Positions 17,968 to 28,206 are shown, counted from the first letter of the stretch. The stretch is DNA of 64,000 bases from UBA8389 sp942493385 (GCA_942493385.1 OW818699.1:2790001-2854000); one strand, 5' to 3'. Notes: generated by a model from the letters alone, not told the origin. A program made the numbers and translations.

Positions 17968-19344
17968 TCATTTGATTATTTGCAGTGTTTTCCATTTTCC
18001 CGACTTGAACCGCCTGTAAATCACAAAGCAGAACAACAGGTAAACAACCACAATACCAAACCAGGCAAAAGGTATCGAGGTGTGGAAAACATACAAACAG
18101 AGGTATAGCAATGGGATAAATGTCCAACTAGCCCCAACTGAAACCACCATGGTGTACAATGTATCCCCGGCGCCTCGCAAGGTTCCAATGAGTGATACCA
18201 TCACCGCCTGCGCCAACACATACAGAGAGGCAATACGAATCATATCCACTGCCATAGGGACTGCCGCTTCGAATGTTGCACTATATTCTTTAGGATGAAA
18301 GACTCGAACCAAGGGTTCGGGTATAATCAAAAACAGCAACAGAATAACAATGGAATACCCCATACCCATTGAGATGGCCGAAAGCGCCGACCGGTGGGCA
18401 GCCTGAGGCCTCCCCGCACCCATATACCGACCTGCCAAACTGGTCACCGCTATCTCGATGCCGAGTAAGGGTATGAACGATACCAAATCGTAGTTGAACA
18501 TGATGGTGACAGCCGTCGCTTCTGCCTGACCTTGAGCCTGATACATGGCAGTCATCAAGAAGAAGGCCAGGAAATTCAGAAACATCTCCAAACCTGCCGG
18601 TGAGCCATACTTGATCAGTTTTTTCATGATGGCTGGCTGAAAGCGAAACGAATGGGAAATATCAAACCGAAGTCTATAAACAGGGCTGAAATAAGCGGTC
18701 AGCAAGATGGCTAGTGCCGATGCACCACCAATAACGGTTGCCAACGCGGCACCTTGGACGCCCATGGCAGGGAATCCAAATTTCCCGAAAATCAAAATAT
18801 AATCCAGGGCCACATTCACCACCATGGCCGTAATGGAGGCAATCATCACAATTTTCGACTTACCGATGCCTGCAAAAAAACAACCCATGGTCATTCGAAG
18901 CATGCCGAACAAACCTCCCCAAGCCAGCACATCCATATACTGGATTTGGTAATGGATTTGAGTTGGAGAAAGCTGCATGGTATAAAAGAAGCTTTGCGCC
19001 AATGGTTTCAGAAGCAAGACAATAGGCCAGGCTATCAGGGTGATCAGTATGGCCTGGAAAGCAGCCTGTGGAGCCTTCCGAAGGGCACCGGCACCGAAAT
19101 ATTGCGCAACCAAGGCGGTGGAATACCCGGTGAGTCCCATAAAGAAAAACAGCAGCATCTGATACGTGACGCCACCACCCAATGCAGCATTCATCTGCTC
19201 CGAACCCACTCTGGCCAGAAAAAGTCGGTCCGTGAACGTCATCACCCCGTCGGCGGCCGTGGAGACCACCATCGGAATGGCAATGGTCAGCAGATCTGGG
19301 ATACCGCCGGGTTTGTGGGAATTTAGGAGCTTTTTAAGTTGCAT
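17968..19344 (-). CDS. MATE-family efflux transporter
   Basis: The 458-residue inner-membrane protein has about 12 transmembrane segments in two MatE repeats (PMVVSTAADGVMTFTDRLFL in the first; the second begins around LIKYGSPAGLEMFLNF). Such proteins export cationic drugs or metabolites using Na+ or H+ gradients. I chose ATG 19344 (MQLKKLLNSHKPGG). An upstream ATG at 19362 adds six residues, but a TAATTTTG -7-like box at 19350-19357 falls inside that stretch, which would make a leaderless transcript possible. A terminator separates it from the pectinesterase gene. Confidence 0.9.
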   Translation of the reverse strand: MQLKKLLNSHKPGGIPDLLTIAIPMVVSTAADGVMTFTDRLFLARVGSEQMNAALGGGVTYQMLLFFFMGLTGYSTALVAQYFGAGALRKAPQAAFQAILITLIAWPIVLLLKPLAQSFFYTMQLSPTQIHYQIQYMDVLAWGGLFGMLRMTMGCFFAGIGKSKIVMIASITAMVVNVALDYILIFGKFGFPAMGVQGAALATVIGGASALAILLTAYFSPVYRLRFDISHSFRFQPAIMKKLIKYGSPAGLEMFLNFLAFFLMTAMYQAQGQAEATAVTIMFNYDLVSFIPLLGIEIAVTSLAGRYMGAGRPQAAHRSALSAISMGMGYSIVILLLFLIIPEPLVRVFHPKEYSATFEAAVPMAVDMIRIASLYVLAQAVMVSLIGTLRGAGDTLYTMVVSVGASWTFIPLLYLCLYVFHTSIPFAWFGIVVVYLLFCFVIYRRFKSGKWKTLQIIK

Positions 19345-19365
19345 GAGCACAAAATTAGACAAAAA

Positions 19366-19394
19366 AAGGGGATACCCGCAATAGGCATCCCCTT
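19366..19394 (-). terminator. Rho-independent terminator of the pectinesterase operon
   Basis: On the minus strand AAGGGGAT/ATCCCCTT (19387-19394 with 19366-19373) forms an 8-bp stem with a 13-nt loop followed by a T tract. It ends the acetylesterase-pectinesterase operon just before the MATE gene. Confidence 0.85.
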
Positions 19395-19413
19395 ATGAAT
19401 TCATCGATCCTAT

Positions 19414-22400
19414 TTATCGCGTTGCAGAAAGGCTTGTACGCATTTCTTTGGTAACCTTGACGCTGCCGTCACTGTAGCGGGTACGAATGATGTTCATTCC
19501 TTTCACAGGAGCAGTCAATGTTCTGCCATCCAGCGAGAAATACTGCCTGGAAACAACACTGGCCTTGACATCCTTCAAACCGGTGTACAAGAATTGGATG
19601 GCGTTGGAAGGTTTGCTCAAACCACCCATTTCATTAACCGCACACACCGTAAAGGAAGTCGCTAGTGGAGTATTGGCAGGAATTGGGTAGTTGTTGGTGG
19701 TAACGAATTTCTCGAATGAACCGTTCTTGAATATTGCCCAACAAAGCACATAGTTGCTGTCGTCCCATGTCAAAACGGGTGTACCATTGCTAATTACAGG
19801 TGCCGAAGCTTGCTCCGTAGCCAGGTTGGGTTGCCAAACATCGGCACCACCCAAAACGTTCTCTATAGTGTATTGCGCAGCCTGAGCAGTGGTCAATATC
19901 GGGTTGAGAGTTACCGTTGTGGCATCCTTGGTGTAACTGGTACGACGAGTGCTCAAATCTACACTGGCGCCGCTGGTAGTCATGCTGTTGTATTCGGCAA
20001 AAACGGCAGGAACCACGTTCATTGGATCGCCCCATCCTGCAGCAACCGGCAACACTTTCATGGTGGTATTGATGTATGCAGCCTTTGGCGCATTGCTCCA
20101 AGGACGTCCCAAGCGATACCCGCCATTGTTGATGCTGAAACCGTCGATGGTGCAGTTCTTGAAAACATAACCCCAATTACCGCTCGAAGCAGGTGCAGTG
20201 ATGCAGTTTCCAGCACGTTCTTCCAAGTAAATCAAGCATTCGTTGAAGAATATATCCCCGCCGCCGCAGATGAAATCGACGGTACCGTGAATGTCGCAAT
20301 TCTCTAAGTAACTCCGATCACCACCTGTGTAATAGGTGTCCTGATTGCTCAACAGCTTAACATTCTTGTAAATGTTCTTACTGCCCTGATCCCAAAGTGC
20401 AACACCACGACCCAGCAACGTACCGGTGCGATAATCCATCTTGTTCATTAGGGAAATATCCTGCATGTACACGTTTGAAGCAGCGCTGGTAAAGTACATC
20501 GTAGCAGTGCTGTTGATGGATTCTTGAATGGATTTGTTGTACAAAACAACACTGTCGGAATTTTCACCGATGTACGAAACCTTAGGAATGGAAACGGTAG
20601 TCATCTGATTGGCGTCCCCCGTATTGGCACCAATATTGTATTGGCCCTTGGGGAAGAAGATGTAGAAACGTTCACCCTTGGAAGAAGCGGCTTGAGCAGC
20701 AGTCAACGCAGCCTTGAAGTCGCCATCTTTGCCCACAATGAAGTCGAATGACTTCTTGGTCACAGTCGGCTTGTTCATGGTGGTGAAATGCAATACAATG
20801 GCATCAACCGTGGTATTTCCAGACAAATCGGCCACTTTATTGCCTGCCAACGTGAAAGTATAGGCTGTATTGTAATCCAAACCGGTGTAGGAGAACGTGA
20901 TGGTCTTGCCAGTAACGACAGGAACCAGAACCTTATTTCCTAGCGTAGCCGTGGCTGTACTGTCCATCAATTTCACTTTCTCATCGAAAGTCAGCACAAT
21001 CTTGCCAGTTGCAGATGCTCCAGTGGAGCCATCGGCAGGAACAGAGCTCTGTCTTTGCAAGATAGGAGCCACACCATCGTTCAGGATGGTAGCCGTAGCC
21101 GTGACATAAACATCAGACAGAGATGTTCCATCGTTTGCAGATGCCGATCCCACAACAGAGGAGCTGTAATCTGGAATCCAACGGATGTAAACCTTCTCAG
21201 CGTGGTTGGTTTCAGCCGGTAGGCTCAATGTATCGTTGTACCAAACTTTGGCCGAAGTCATCGTATAGAGCCCCAACGTTGTGAAATCGAGTCCGTTGAG
21301 TGAATATTGGCAACGTTGAACCGAATATGCATTGTAATTGAAAAGCATCTTGGCCATCACCTTGAGGTTGGTGAAATCTTTTGCAGAGAAGCTGATCTGG
21401 TAATAGTTGTGATTGACCAACGGTGACCAGTTCACCGCTGCCGGCAAACCTTCGTAACCACCTGCAGCCAACCAGGATTTGTCCAACCAAGTGGTGGCTG
21501 TACCTAGTGAATCACGCAAAATGAGGGAAGCCGACTCGTTTTCGGTGCTGGAAAAGAAGTCTGCGACACGTCCACCGTTGCCCGTCTTATAAAAATCCCA
21601 ACCTACAATGTAATCGACGGCACTGTAATTTGCCGTGACTTCTACGTCCTTGGTCATGTTATAAACAAGGCTGGCACTGGTTTCACCGGTTGACCAATTC
21701 GTAAACTTCAAAACAGGATTGTTGGCTGTGGAAAGTGTGACAATGGTACCCGATTCATACATTTGTTTGCCATCCACGACTGTTGCAGCCGGCGAAGCGG
21801 TAACCATGTAGCTTTTACCGCCACCAGCGGTATTGACGGTCATGGAGTACGTATTGATCTTGCGGAACACGGCAGTCAAAATACTATCCTTACGCAATAA
21901 AAAGGTGAATGGATTCGCACCAGATATTGAATCTCCTTTCGGTGTTGCCCAATAGGCGAAATTGTATCCGAAATTGCGTTTGGCTGTCAATGTGATGGAG
22001 GAACTGTCGTCAAAAACGGTACCAACAGGATTGGTGGTGACCGAACCGGATCCAATCGGAGTCACCTCCGTGGCAAGCGTGTGGGTAACTACGGTAATAG
22101 GGGTGCCTTGAGTTTTACCTTCGACAATGACGTTGGCAATACCTACTTGCTTGGTGTTGCCTAACCCATACACATAAAGCTCCAATGCACATAATCCGCT
22201 AGAAGCCGTAATTGACGGAACAAGTGCAGATACATCATAAACTGCATGAGTGGCAGCACCAGAGTTATCACGCGCTGGTCTCACAGCTGTGGCCAAGGTG
22301 GTGCGTGTTCCATCGGACGCTTTCCAGATTACATCGATCGTACCTCCATCTGTTCCGTAACGTACACAGTCAAAGGTCACTTTAGTTGGCGTAAAGGTAA

Positions 22401-22722
22401 GCCCTGTCTTTGTACGGAGGTTGAAGCTAAGCATTCCGTCGGCACTTGCAGCACCCAATTGCACCGTAGGTTGAAATCGAGTAAATGCGATTGTATAAGT
22501 AGTTCTGGTATCCTTATAAGGAATACTGACTCCATTTTCCACATAATTGGTGGCAAAATAATCAGCCGTTCCTTCCGAGAAGGTAGCCAACTGTCCAGTT
22601 GTTCCTAGGCCAAACGGCCATGTTATGGTCGTTGCCACATCAATGTTCGCAGCGGCCGAAAGTGATTTTGGCAACAAAGCCATCACCATCAGTGCTAAAA
22701 ATCCAAGGTAGTGTTTTTTCAT
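19414..22722 (-). CDS. Secreted multidomain pectin methylesterase (CE8)
   Basis: The 1102-residue protein de-esterifies homogalacturonan. It has a signal peptide, an N-terminal beta-sandwich region, an InlB-B-like repeat (near TAVFRKINTYSMTVNTAG), a carbohydrate-binding-like region, a Big_5/SbsA Ig-like domain (IVLTFDEKVKLMD...YNTAYTFTL) and then the CE8 right-handed helix (about residues 655-960). Catalytic motifs are QDTYYTGG and VDFICGGGDIFF (the two aspartates) and LGRPW (arginine). A short C-terminal module ends the protein; it is not a clear T9SS tail. It is 20 nt downstream of the acetylesterase-like gene and shares its transcript. Deesterification prepares substrate for the two PL1 lyases nearby. 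Confidence 0.9.
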   Translation of the reverse strand: MKKHYLGFLALMVMALLPKSLSAAANIDVATTITWPFGLGTTGQLATFSEGTADYFATNYVENGVSIPYKDTRTTYTIAFTRFQPTVQLGAASADGMLSFNLRTKTGLTFTPTKVTFDCVRYGTDGGTIDVIWKASDGTRTTLATAVRPARDNSGAATHAVYDVSALVPSITASSGLCALELYVYGLGNTKQVGIANVIVEGKTQGTPITVVTHTLATEVTPIGSGSVTTNPVGTVFDDSSSITLTAKRNFGYNFAYWATPKGDSISGANPFTFLLRKDSILTAVFRKINTYSMTVNTAGGGKSYMVTASPAATVVDGKQMYESGTIVTLSTANNPVLKFTNWSTGETSASLVYNMTKDVEVTANYSAVDYIVGWDFYKTGNGGRVADFFSSTENESASLILRDSLGTATTWLDKSWLAAGGYEGLPAAVNWSPLVNHNYYQISFSAKDFTNLKVMAKMLFNYNAYSVQRCQYSLNGLDFTTLGLYTMTSAKVWYNDTLSLPAETNHAEKVYIRWIPDYSSSVVGSASANDGTSLSDVYVTATATILNDGVAPILQRQSSVPADGSTGASATGKIVLTFDEKVKLMDSTATATLGNKVLVPVVTGKTITFSYTGLDYNTAYTFTLAGNKVADLSGNTTVDAIVLHFTTMNKPTVTKKSFDFIVGKDGDFKAALTAAQAASSKGERFYIFFPKGQYNIGANTGDANQMTTVSIPKVSYIGENSDSVVLYNKSIQESINSTATMYFTSAASNVYMQDISLMNKMDYRTGTLLGRGVALWDQGSKNIYKNVKLLSNQDTYYTGGDRSYLENCDIHGTVDFICGGGDIFFNECLIYLEERAGNCITAPASSGNWGYVFKNCTIDGFSINNGGYRLGRPWSNAPKAAYINTTMKVLPVAAGWGDPMNVVPAVFAEYNSMTTSGASVDLSTRRTSYTKDATTVTLNPILTTAQAAQYTIENVLGGADVWQPNLATEQASAPVISNGTPVLTWDDSNYVLCWAIFKNGSFEKFVTTNNYPIPANTPLATSFTVCAVNEMGGLSKPSNAIQFLYTGLKDVKASVVSRQYFSLDGRTLTAPVKGMNIIRTRYSDGSVKVTKEMRTSLSATR

Positions 22723-22742
22723 TTTTTATTGGTTTTAGGGTG

Positions 22743-24704
22743 TTATTGTATCAGAATTTTAATTTTCTCAGTACGATTCAACGTTGAAATTTCACAAATA
22801 TAAAGACCTTTTTGAGTTGGTGCACAAAAAATAATATCCGAAATCGGATTATATAAGCCCGTGATTACTTTTTTGCCTGCCAAGTCAAAGACATTCAGCT
22901 TACAAGCCTCTTGTAAACCTTTAATATGCACCTGTCCGTTTTCTACAGAACCCTCCATTTTGATGGCTTTTGGTGCGGAAAGAGCGGTGGTATTCACTGC
23001 AATCCCATGGAACGTAACGTCGGCCATACAAATTGTTTTCCCTGTGGCTGTACCGTTGTACCAAGGATAAACGCGCATCAGCAACGTATCGCCTTCTGCC
23101 AATGAAACGATGGGGATAGCGGTCACAGCGTACATGGTATTTGCTGCCATGCTGGTAAATTCGCCGATGGCCGAAAAATCAGAAAAGCGGTTCTTGGACC
23201 AGGAAATGCGGCAACGCATGCCACTACCTCCTGCCCCACCCACAAAAAGTCCGATGGAATCGAGATTTAATACCGTTCCGTGACTGGCAGAAATGCCAAA
23301 TTGAACATAGCGGGTGGAAACCTCGTCGATTTCCCCGGCCGGCCAAGTTAGACCTTCGATCACATTACGCTGTGTCTTGCGATCCATATACCCGCTGGTT
23401 GCAGGCCAAGTCGTGTAATAAAATCCATTGGCGTCCACACCGCTTTTGGGCGCCGCATAACTCTGAACCAGCATCGAACTGAAGGTTTCTGCCACCGGAA
23501 CGGCAGGGCCAGAGAGTACATAATCCGTATTGGCACCTAAGTTCCAGGAGAGCTTCACATCCGTTCCTCCGGCAAGTTGAATGGCGGTAGCGGTAAGCGG
23601 AATGGTTTTAGTCACTGAATTGTTGGTGATGGTCAACGTACCATTTTTAACACCTGACTCGGACAGTTTCACTGCTACATAAAAACGGGCGAAATCCAAA
23701 TTACCGCTGGCGTAGGTTTTTGTGATGGACGTTGAATAAACACCCGTCGAACTGGCTGAAATCGTGTAACCATCTGAAACGGAAAGCGTAAAGGTACCGG
23801 CAGCAGGAGTCAGGTCAAAGCCTGAGATTGTGAATTCCTTAGTAAGCGTCTGTCCGGAATAGGCTTTTCCAAAGTCGTGCGAAGTCGGATTGACCAACAC
23901 ATCCGAAGAAGCGCGCACACTGGATGCCAGTATGTTTTGTGCCACCATGGCCTGCGCGCACAATCGAGCCACCAAAGTTCCGCCCAAGGCATTCGGATGC
24001 GTACTGTCGTCGAAACTAAACAGCAATGCCGTGCAAGCATCCACACCATACGATTCGTACAAATTCTTGGTGGCTGCAGTCAAGTCAATCAGTTGAACAC
24101 CCATTTCGACAGCGACCTGCTTCATGGCCCAAACATAATCGTAGTTGTGGTCCGATTCGCCAACACCGAACTTTTCACCGAGATCGTGCCTGCCAATGCG
24201 TGTGATCGTGCTGCCAATGAAATACTTACGACACATCGGCGTCACCAAAACAGGAATGGCTCCCAACGCCCTCGATTCATTGATATACGCTCTTAGATAA
24301 ATCTTGAACGAACCCTGTGCCGACGTCCCACGATAATCCGCTATGGGATCCGTCGTTGCCCGAACCGTATCCCCGTCCAAACCGTTGCTTTTTTCGTCGT
24401 TGTGCGCGAATTGGATGAAAACGTAATCTCCTTTTTTGATTTGCAACTTCACCGTATTCCAATAACCAGCTTCCAGATAGTAACTCTTGCTGCTGGCACC
24501 ACTTTTGGAGCGGTTGTTCACCGTGACGCTATCCATGTTGAAAAATTGCTGGAACATCATGCCCCATCCACGCTTGTCGGTGGTTGCCTCCTCGTAGGTC
24601 GCCATGGTGGAATCCCCAATACCATGAATCGTTATACCAAACGTATTCAGAAGCATTCCGGGAAACAATAAGAAGCCCAATAGCAATAGGAACAATTTTT
24701 TCAT
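22743..24704 (-). CDS. Rhamnogalacturonan acetylesterase-like SGNH hydrolase with T9SS tail
   Basis: The 653-residue protein has a signal peptide (MKKLFLLLLGFLLFPGML; start chosen for it) followed by an SGNH/GDSL esterase domain (about 20-255). Block I is IGDSTMATY (Ser), block II RSKSGASSKS, block III QFAHND, block V DSTHPNALGG (Asp-His). This matches the CE12/rhamnogalacturonan acetylesterase family. Next are an Ig-like choice-of-anchor region, a jelly-roll-like region, and a C-terminal sorting-like domain (LNVFDLAGKKVITGLYN...KGLYICEIS). It is first in the operon with the pectin methylesterase. A -7 box TAGTTTTG lies at 24730-24737 on the complement. Confidence 0.85.
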   Translation of the reverse strand: MKKLFLLLLGFLLFPGMLLNTFGITIHGIGDSTMATYEEATTDKRGWGMMFQQFFNMDSVTVNNRSKSGASSKSYYLEAGYWNTVKLQIKKGDYVFIQFAHNDEKSNGLDGDTVRATTDPIADYRGTSAQGSFKIYLRAYINESRALGAIPVLVTPMCRKYFIGSTITRIGRHDLGEKFGVGESDHNYDYVWAMKQVAVEMGVQLIDLTAATKNLYESYGVDACTALLFSFDDSTHPNALGGTLVARLCAQAMVAQNILASSVRASSDVLVNPTSHDFGKAYSGQTLTKEFTISGFDLTPAAGTFTLSVSDGYTISASSTGVYSTSITKTYASGNLDFARFYVAVKLSESGVKNGTLTITNNSVTKTIPLTATAIQLAGGTDVKLSWNLGANTDYVLSGPAVPVAETFSSMLVQSYAAPKSGVDANGFYYTTWPATSGYMDRKTQRNVIEGLTWPAGEIDEVSTRYVQFGISASHGTVLNLDSIGLFVGGAGGSGMRCRISWSKNRFSDFSAIGEFTSMAANTMYAVTAIPIVSLAEGDTLLMRVYPWYNGTATGKTICMADVTFHGIAVNTTALSAPKAIKMEGSVENGQVHIKGLQEACKLNVFDLAGKKVITGLYNPISDIIFCAPTQKGLYICEISTLNRTEKIKILIQ

Positions 24705-24779
24705 GGTAGCTTTTAGGAAGGAGAACATACAAAACTACCATTTTACAACCGATTTGAGTGGGAAAAATTGGTAATTTAG

Positions 24780-24811
24780 TTCGACAAATTGACGCGGATG
24801 ACGTATCTTTG
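24780..24811 (+). promoter_or_regulatory. Promoter of the threonine/serine exporter operon
   Basis: TTCG (24780-24783), 20 nt, TATCTTTG (24804-24811) fits the Bacteroidota -33/-7 pattern with correct spacing. It lies 25 nt before the first gene of the pair. Confidence 0.6.
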
Positions 24812-24835
24812 CAGTCTCCTAACAACTACCAACGT

Positions 24836-25603
24836 ATGAAATCCCCTGAGGAAATCAAGGACTTCACCCGCTTTATCGCTGAATATGCCACCAGTTTGCT
24901 TGGATCTGGCGTACATACGTCTCGTGTAATGCGAAATTCCGGCCGTATTGCAAGCTCCATGGGTCTGCAAATCCACATGACCACATTCCAGAAGTCCATC
25001 ATCATGACCGTAGCCGATGCTGACGGAACCCATGTTCGAACGGAAGTTCTCGAAATTCCTGGCATGCCCATCAGTTTCGAATACAATTCCGAACTCAGTT
25101 CCCTCAGTTGGGAAGCTTACGACAAACACCTCTCACTGAAAGAACTTCGAAGTAAATTTGAAGAAATCAAGGCATTGCCAAAAATGAAATCTTGGCTGCT
25201 GATACTTTTGGTTGGATTGGCCAATGCCGCCTTCTGCCGTTTGTTCGGTGGTGATACTGGGGCTGTCCTCATTGTATTTCTGACCACCATGCTCGGCTTT
25301 TTCCTTCGTCTCCAATTGCAAAAACGCGGAGTCAACCATTTTATCGTATTTACTACGGCTGCCTTCGTCACTTCCTTGACAGCCTCATCGGCCCTTCTTT
25401 TTGACGCCACTGCTGAAATCGCCGTCGCCACCAGCGTACTTTATCTGATCCCTGGTGTACCCCTCATCAACGGTGTCATCGATATTCTCGAAGGGCACAC
25501 TCTGATTGGCGTATCCAGATTGATCCAAGCATTCTTATTGGTGCTTTGCATCGCAGCCGGTCTTTCCCTTTCCATCTTTTTATTTCAAAGCAGTCTGTTA
25601 TGA
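24836..25603 (+). CDS. ThrE-type threonine/serine exporter, N-terminal subunit
   Basis: The 255-residue protein matches the DUF1212/ThrE N-terminal half: a soluble N-terminus (FIAEYATSLLGSGVHTSRV) resembling the amidohydrolase-like portion, then about five membrane helices, ending SIFLFQSSLL. In the actinobacterial ThrE, both halves are in one chain; here they are two genes. I use ATG 24836; an earlier in-frame ATG at 24758 would precede the promoter. Its last base overlaps the next gene as ATGA, so the halves are co-translated. Confidence 0.85.
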   Translation: MKSPEEIKDFTRFIAEYATSLLGSGVHTSRVMRNSGRIASSMGLQIHMTTFQKSIIMTVADADGTHVRTEVLEIPGMPISFEYNSELSSLSWEAYDKHLSLKELRSKFEEIKALPKMKSWLLILLVGLANAAFCRLFGGDTGAVLIVFLTTMLGFFLRLQLQKRGVNHFIVFTTAAFVTSLTASSALLFDATAEIAVATSVLYLIPGVPLINGVIDILEGHTLIGVSRLIQAFLLVLCIAAGLSLSIFLFQSSLL

Positions 25604-26085
25604 TACTCACCGACATCATCCTGGATGGACTTCTGGCAGCCATAGCCGGAATCGGATTCGGTGCCATTTCGCACCCTCCCAAACGTGCTTTCCTATACAT
25701 CGGCATTCTGGCAGCCATCGGACATTCACTTCGCTTTGTTCTGATGCACGCCCTACAAGTAGACATTGCAGCCGCCTCCTTTTGCGCTTCCATCGTCATC
25801 GGTTGCTTCACCCTTTGGTTCGGCCGAATCACTTATTGCCCAATGACGGTTTTATACATCCCCGCCCTATTGCCGATGGTTCCTGGCATGTATGCCTACA
25901 AAACGGTGTTCGCCCTCATGAAGTTCATGCAAAACCTCAATGACGAGACGCTGGCTCCAAAATACCTTCAGGAAATCTTATCCAACGCTGTCGTAACCGT
26001 CAGCACCGTATTCCTCCTCGCACTTGGTGCCACGCTGCTCCTATTCCTCTTTCCAAAGCGTGCCTATTCGATGACACGGAAATAG
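25600..26085 (+). CDS. ThrE-type exporter, C-terminal subunit (DUF3815-like)
   Basis: The 161-residue protein has about four membrane helices and the pattern of the ThrE C-terminal half: FGAISHPPKRAFLYIG, a GHSLRF turn, TYCPMTVLYIPALLPMVPGMYAYK. It should pair with the upstream gene to form the complete exporter. The start at 25600 overlaps the previous stop by 4 nt (ATGA). Confidence 0.85.
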   Translation: MILTDIILDGLLAAIAGIGFGAISHPPKRAFLYIGILAAIGHSLRFVLMHALQVDIAAASFCASIVIGCFTLWFGRITYCPMTVLYIPALLPMVPGMYAYKTVFALMKFMQNLNDETLAPKYLQEILSNAVVTVSTVFLLALGATLLLFLFPKRAYSMTRK

Positions 26086-26119
26086 TATAAATTTGTATTA
26101 TTTATACCTAGTTTTTCAA

Positions 26120-26155
26120 ATAAAGGTGTTTCATTTGTATAAAAATAACCTTTAT
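26120..26155 (+). promoter_or_regulatory. 5' UTR hairpin covering the M13 peptidase start
   Basis: ATAAAGGT (26120-26127) is a perfect complement of ACCTTTAT (26148-26155), with a 20-nt loop. The right arm contains the first two bases of the ATG at 26154, so folding would hide the start codon. A -7-like box TAAATTTG lies at 26088-26095, which would place the hairpin in the mRNA leader. Confidence 0.45.
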
Positions 26156-28202
26156 GAGAAACAACGCTTTTACTCTGATTGCTGCTTCGTTCATCCTAAT
26201 GACGAGTATGCCTTCCTGCAAACCCATCGCAAAGGCTGAAGGCCCCGATTCACTGGCCGCACACATCGATACCACGGTTGTACCCGGTGACGATTTCTTC
26301 GACTATGCCAATGGTGCTTGGTTCAAGCAAAATCCAATACCGGCCAGTGAACAGAGCAACGGCATCTTTCAACTCGTGCAAGACACCGTCAATGCCCAAA
26401 TCCGTCAGATTTGCGAGTCTTCCGCAGCAGAAAAGAATGCTAAAAAGGGCAGCAACAAGCAGAAAATCGGCGACTTCTTTTATTCCGGCATGGACAGCGT
26501 TGCGCTGAACAAAAAAGGCATCAGTGACTTGAAGGCCGATTTCGACCGAATTGATCAGATTAAGGACATTAACGGAATCATCAAGGAAACCGCATACATT
26601 CAAACGGTTGCATCGTCACCACTCTTCAGTTTCTGGGTTTCACAAGACGACAAAAACAGCAGCAAATACCAACTTTTCATCCATCAAGGAGGTTTGAGTC
26701 TTCCAGACAGAGCCTATTACTTTGATACCGATGTCCGAACAAAAACCATTCGTGAGAAATTTGTCGTGCACATAGGCAAGATGTTTGAAATCATGGGCTT
26801 CCCAGCTACAGAGGCAAAAGTTGCAGCTGTAAAACTGATGGAAATGGAAACAGCCATGGCCAAGGTTTCCCGCAAACGTGAAGATCTGCGTGACCCATTC
26901 GCCAATTACAATAAATTGACATTCAGTGCCTTGAAGAAACTGACACCTGACATCGACTGGACATTGTTCCTGAACGGTGTTGGTTTGACCAAAGCCGATT
27001 CCATCATTATAGGCCAACCCGAATTTCTGACCGCATTGAACAGTTCCTTAAAAAAATACCCGCAACAAGATTGGAAAAACTACCTGAAATACCACCTTTT
27101 AAGCGGTTTGGCCGAATACATGGACGACAAAACCTATTTGGAGAACTTTAATTTCTATGCAACGACCTTGCGCGGCGTTCAGGAGCCAAAACCAAGATGG
27201 AAACGCGTGGTTGGCAACACGGACGGTTCGCTGGGCGAACTCATCGGTCAAGTATATGTGAAAGAATACCTGCCGAAAGGTACCAAGGAGAAGCTGCTTG
27301 AAATCGGAAACGCCATCAAAGTGGTCTTTGCCGAACGCATCAAAGGGCTCGATTGGATGAGTGCCACCACCAAAGAAAAGGCGTTGAAGAAGCTTGACGG
27401 CGTCATCATGAAGGTGGGCTATCCGGACAAATGGAAGGATTTGAGTAGTTTGAACGTTGATCGCAATTCCTATGTGAGAAACGTGATAAACGCCAACAAA
27501 TGGGGTTTCCAGTATATGATCAGCAAGTATGGCAAGCCGGTTGACCGCTTGGAATGGGGCATGCAGCCGCAAACCTACAACGCTTATTACAACCCGTCCA
27601 ACAATGAAATCGTCATACCTGGTTGCAACATCACCGTGCCAGGATATGAAGGCAAAATGGCAGATGACGCTATCTTGTATGCCATCATAGGTGGTTCCAC
27701 GTTCGGTCACGAAATCACCCATGGATTTGACGATCAAGGTTGCAAATTCGATGCTGCTGGCAACCTGAAAAACTGGTGGACGAGTGAGGACAGCCTCCGT
27801 TTCAGCCAGAAAACCAAAATGATTGTGGAGCAATTCAACGAATACGTGGTGGTGGACGACCTACACATTAACGGAGAACTCACTCAGGGTGAGAACATTG
27901 CCGATCTTGGTGGTGTAATCATGGGCTACGAAGCGTTCAAGAAAACAAAGCAATTCAAGGAAAATCAGATGATTGCAGGTTTAAATCCAAACCAACGGTA
28001 TTTCTTGGGTTATGCGTTGGCCTGGATGGTGAACATTCGTCCTGAATCACTGGCCAATCAGGTAAAAAGCGATGAACACTCCCCTGCCAAATGGCGGATT
28101 ATCGGACCATTGTCCAACATTCCTGAATTCTTTACCACCTTCAACGTCAAAGCCGGTAATAAAATGTACCGTCCCGATGACAAACTGGTGAAAATCTGGT
28201 AA
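26154..28202 (+). CDS. pepO: M13-family zinc endopeptidase (neprilysin/PepO-like), lipoprotein
   Basis: The 682-residue protein has a lipoprotein signal (MTSMPSC, Cys22), so it acts at the envelope. The M13 N-terminal domain begins PGDDFFDYANGAWFKQNPIP. The catalytic domain shows NAYYNPSNNEIVIPG, the zinc motif HEITH (residues 519-523), and the third ligand region ENIADLGG. C-terminal elements (VKSDEHSPAKWRIIGPLSNI, FNVKAGNKMYRP) complete the family. It cleaves peptides on the amino side of hydrophobic residues. It may be an outer-membrane or periplasmic oligopeptidase. It converges with the M23 gene with only 4 nt between stops. Confidence 0.95.
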   Translation: MRNNAFTLIAASFILMTSMPSCKPIAKAEGPDSLAAHIDTTVVPGDDFFDYANGAWFKQNPIPASEQSNGIFQLVQDTVNAQIRQICESSAAEKNAKKGSNKQKIGDFFYSGMDSVALNKKGISDLKADFDRIDQIKDINGIIKETAYIQTVASSPLFSFWVSQDDKNSSKYQLFIHQGGLSLPDRAYYFDTDVRTKTIREKFVVHIGKMFEIMGFPATEAKVAAVKLMEMETAMAKVSRKREDLRDPFANYNKLTFSALKKLTPDIDWTLFLNGVGLTKADSIIIGQPEFLTALNSSLKKYPQQDWKNYLKYHLLSGLAEYMDDKTYLENFNFYATTLRGVQEPKPRWKRVVGNTDGSLGELIGQVYVKEYLPKGTKEKLLEIGNAIKVVFAERIKGLDWMSATTKEKALKKLDGVIMKVGYPDKWKDLSSLNVDRNSYVRNVINANKWGFQYMISKYGKPVDRLEWGMQPQTYNAYYNPSNNEIVIPGCNITVPGYEGKMADDAILYAIIGGSTFGHEITHGFDDQGCKFDAAGNLKNWWTSEDSLRFSQKTKMIVEQFNEYVVVDDLHINGELTQGENIADLGGVIMGYEAFKKTKQFKENQMIAGLNPNQRYFLGYALAWMVNIRPESLANQVKSDEHSPAKWRIIGPLSNIPEFFTTFNVKAGNKMYRPDDKLVKIW

Positions 28203-28206
28203 TTGA

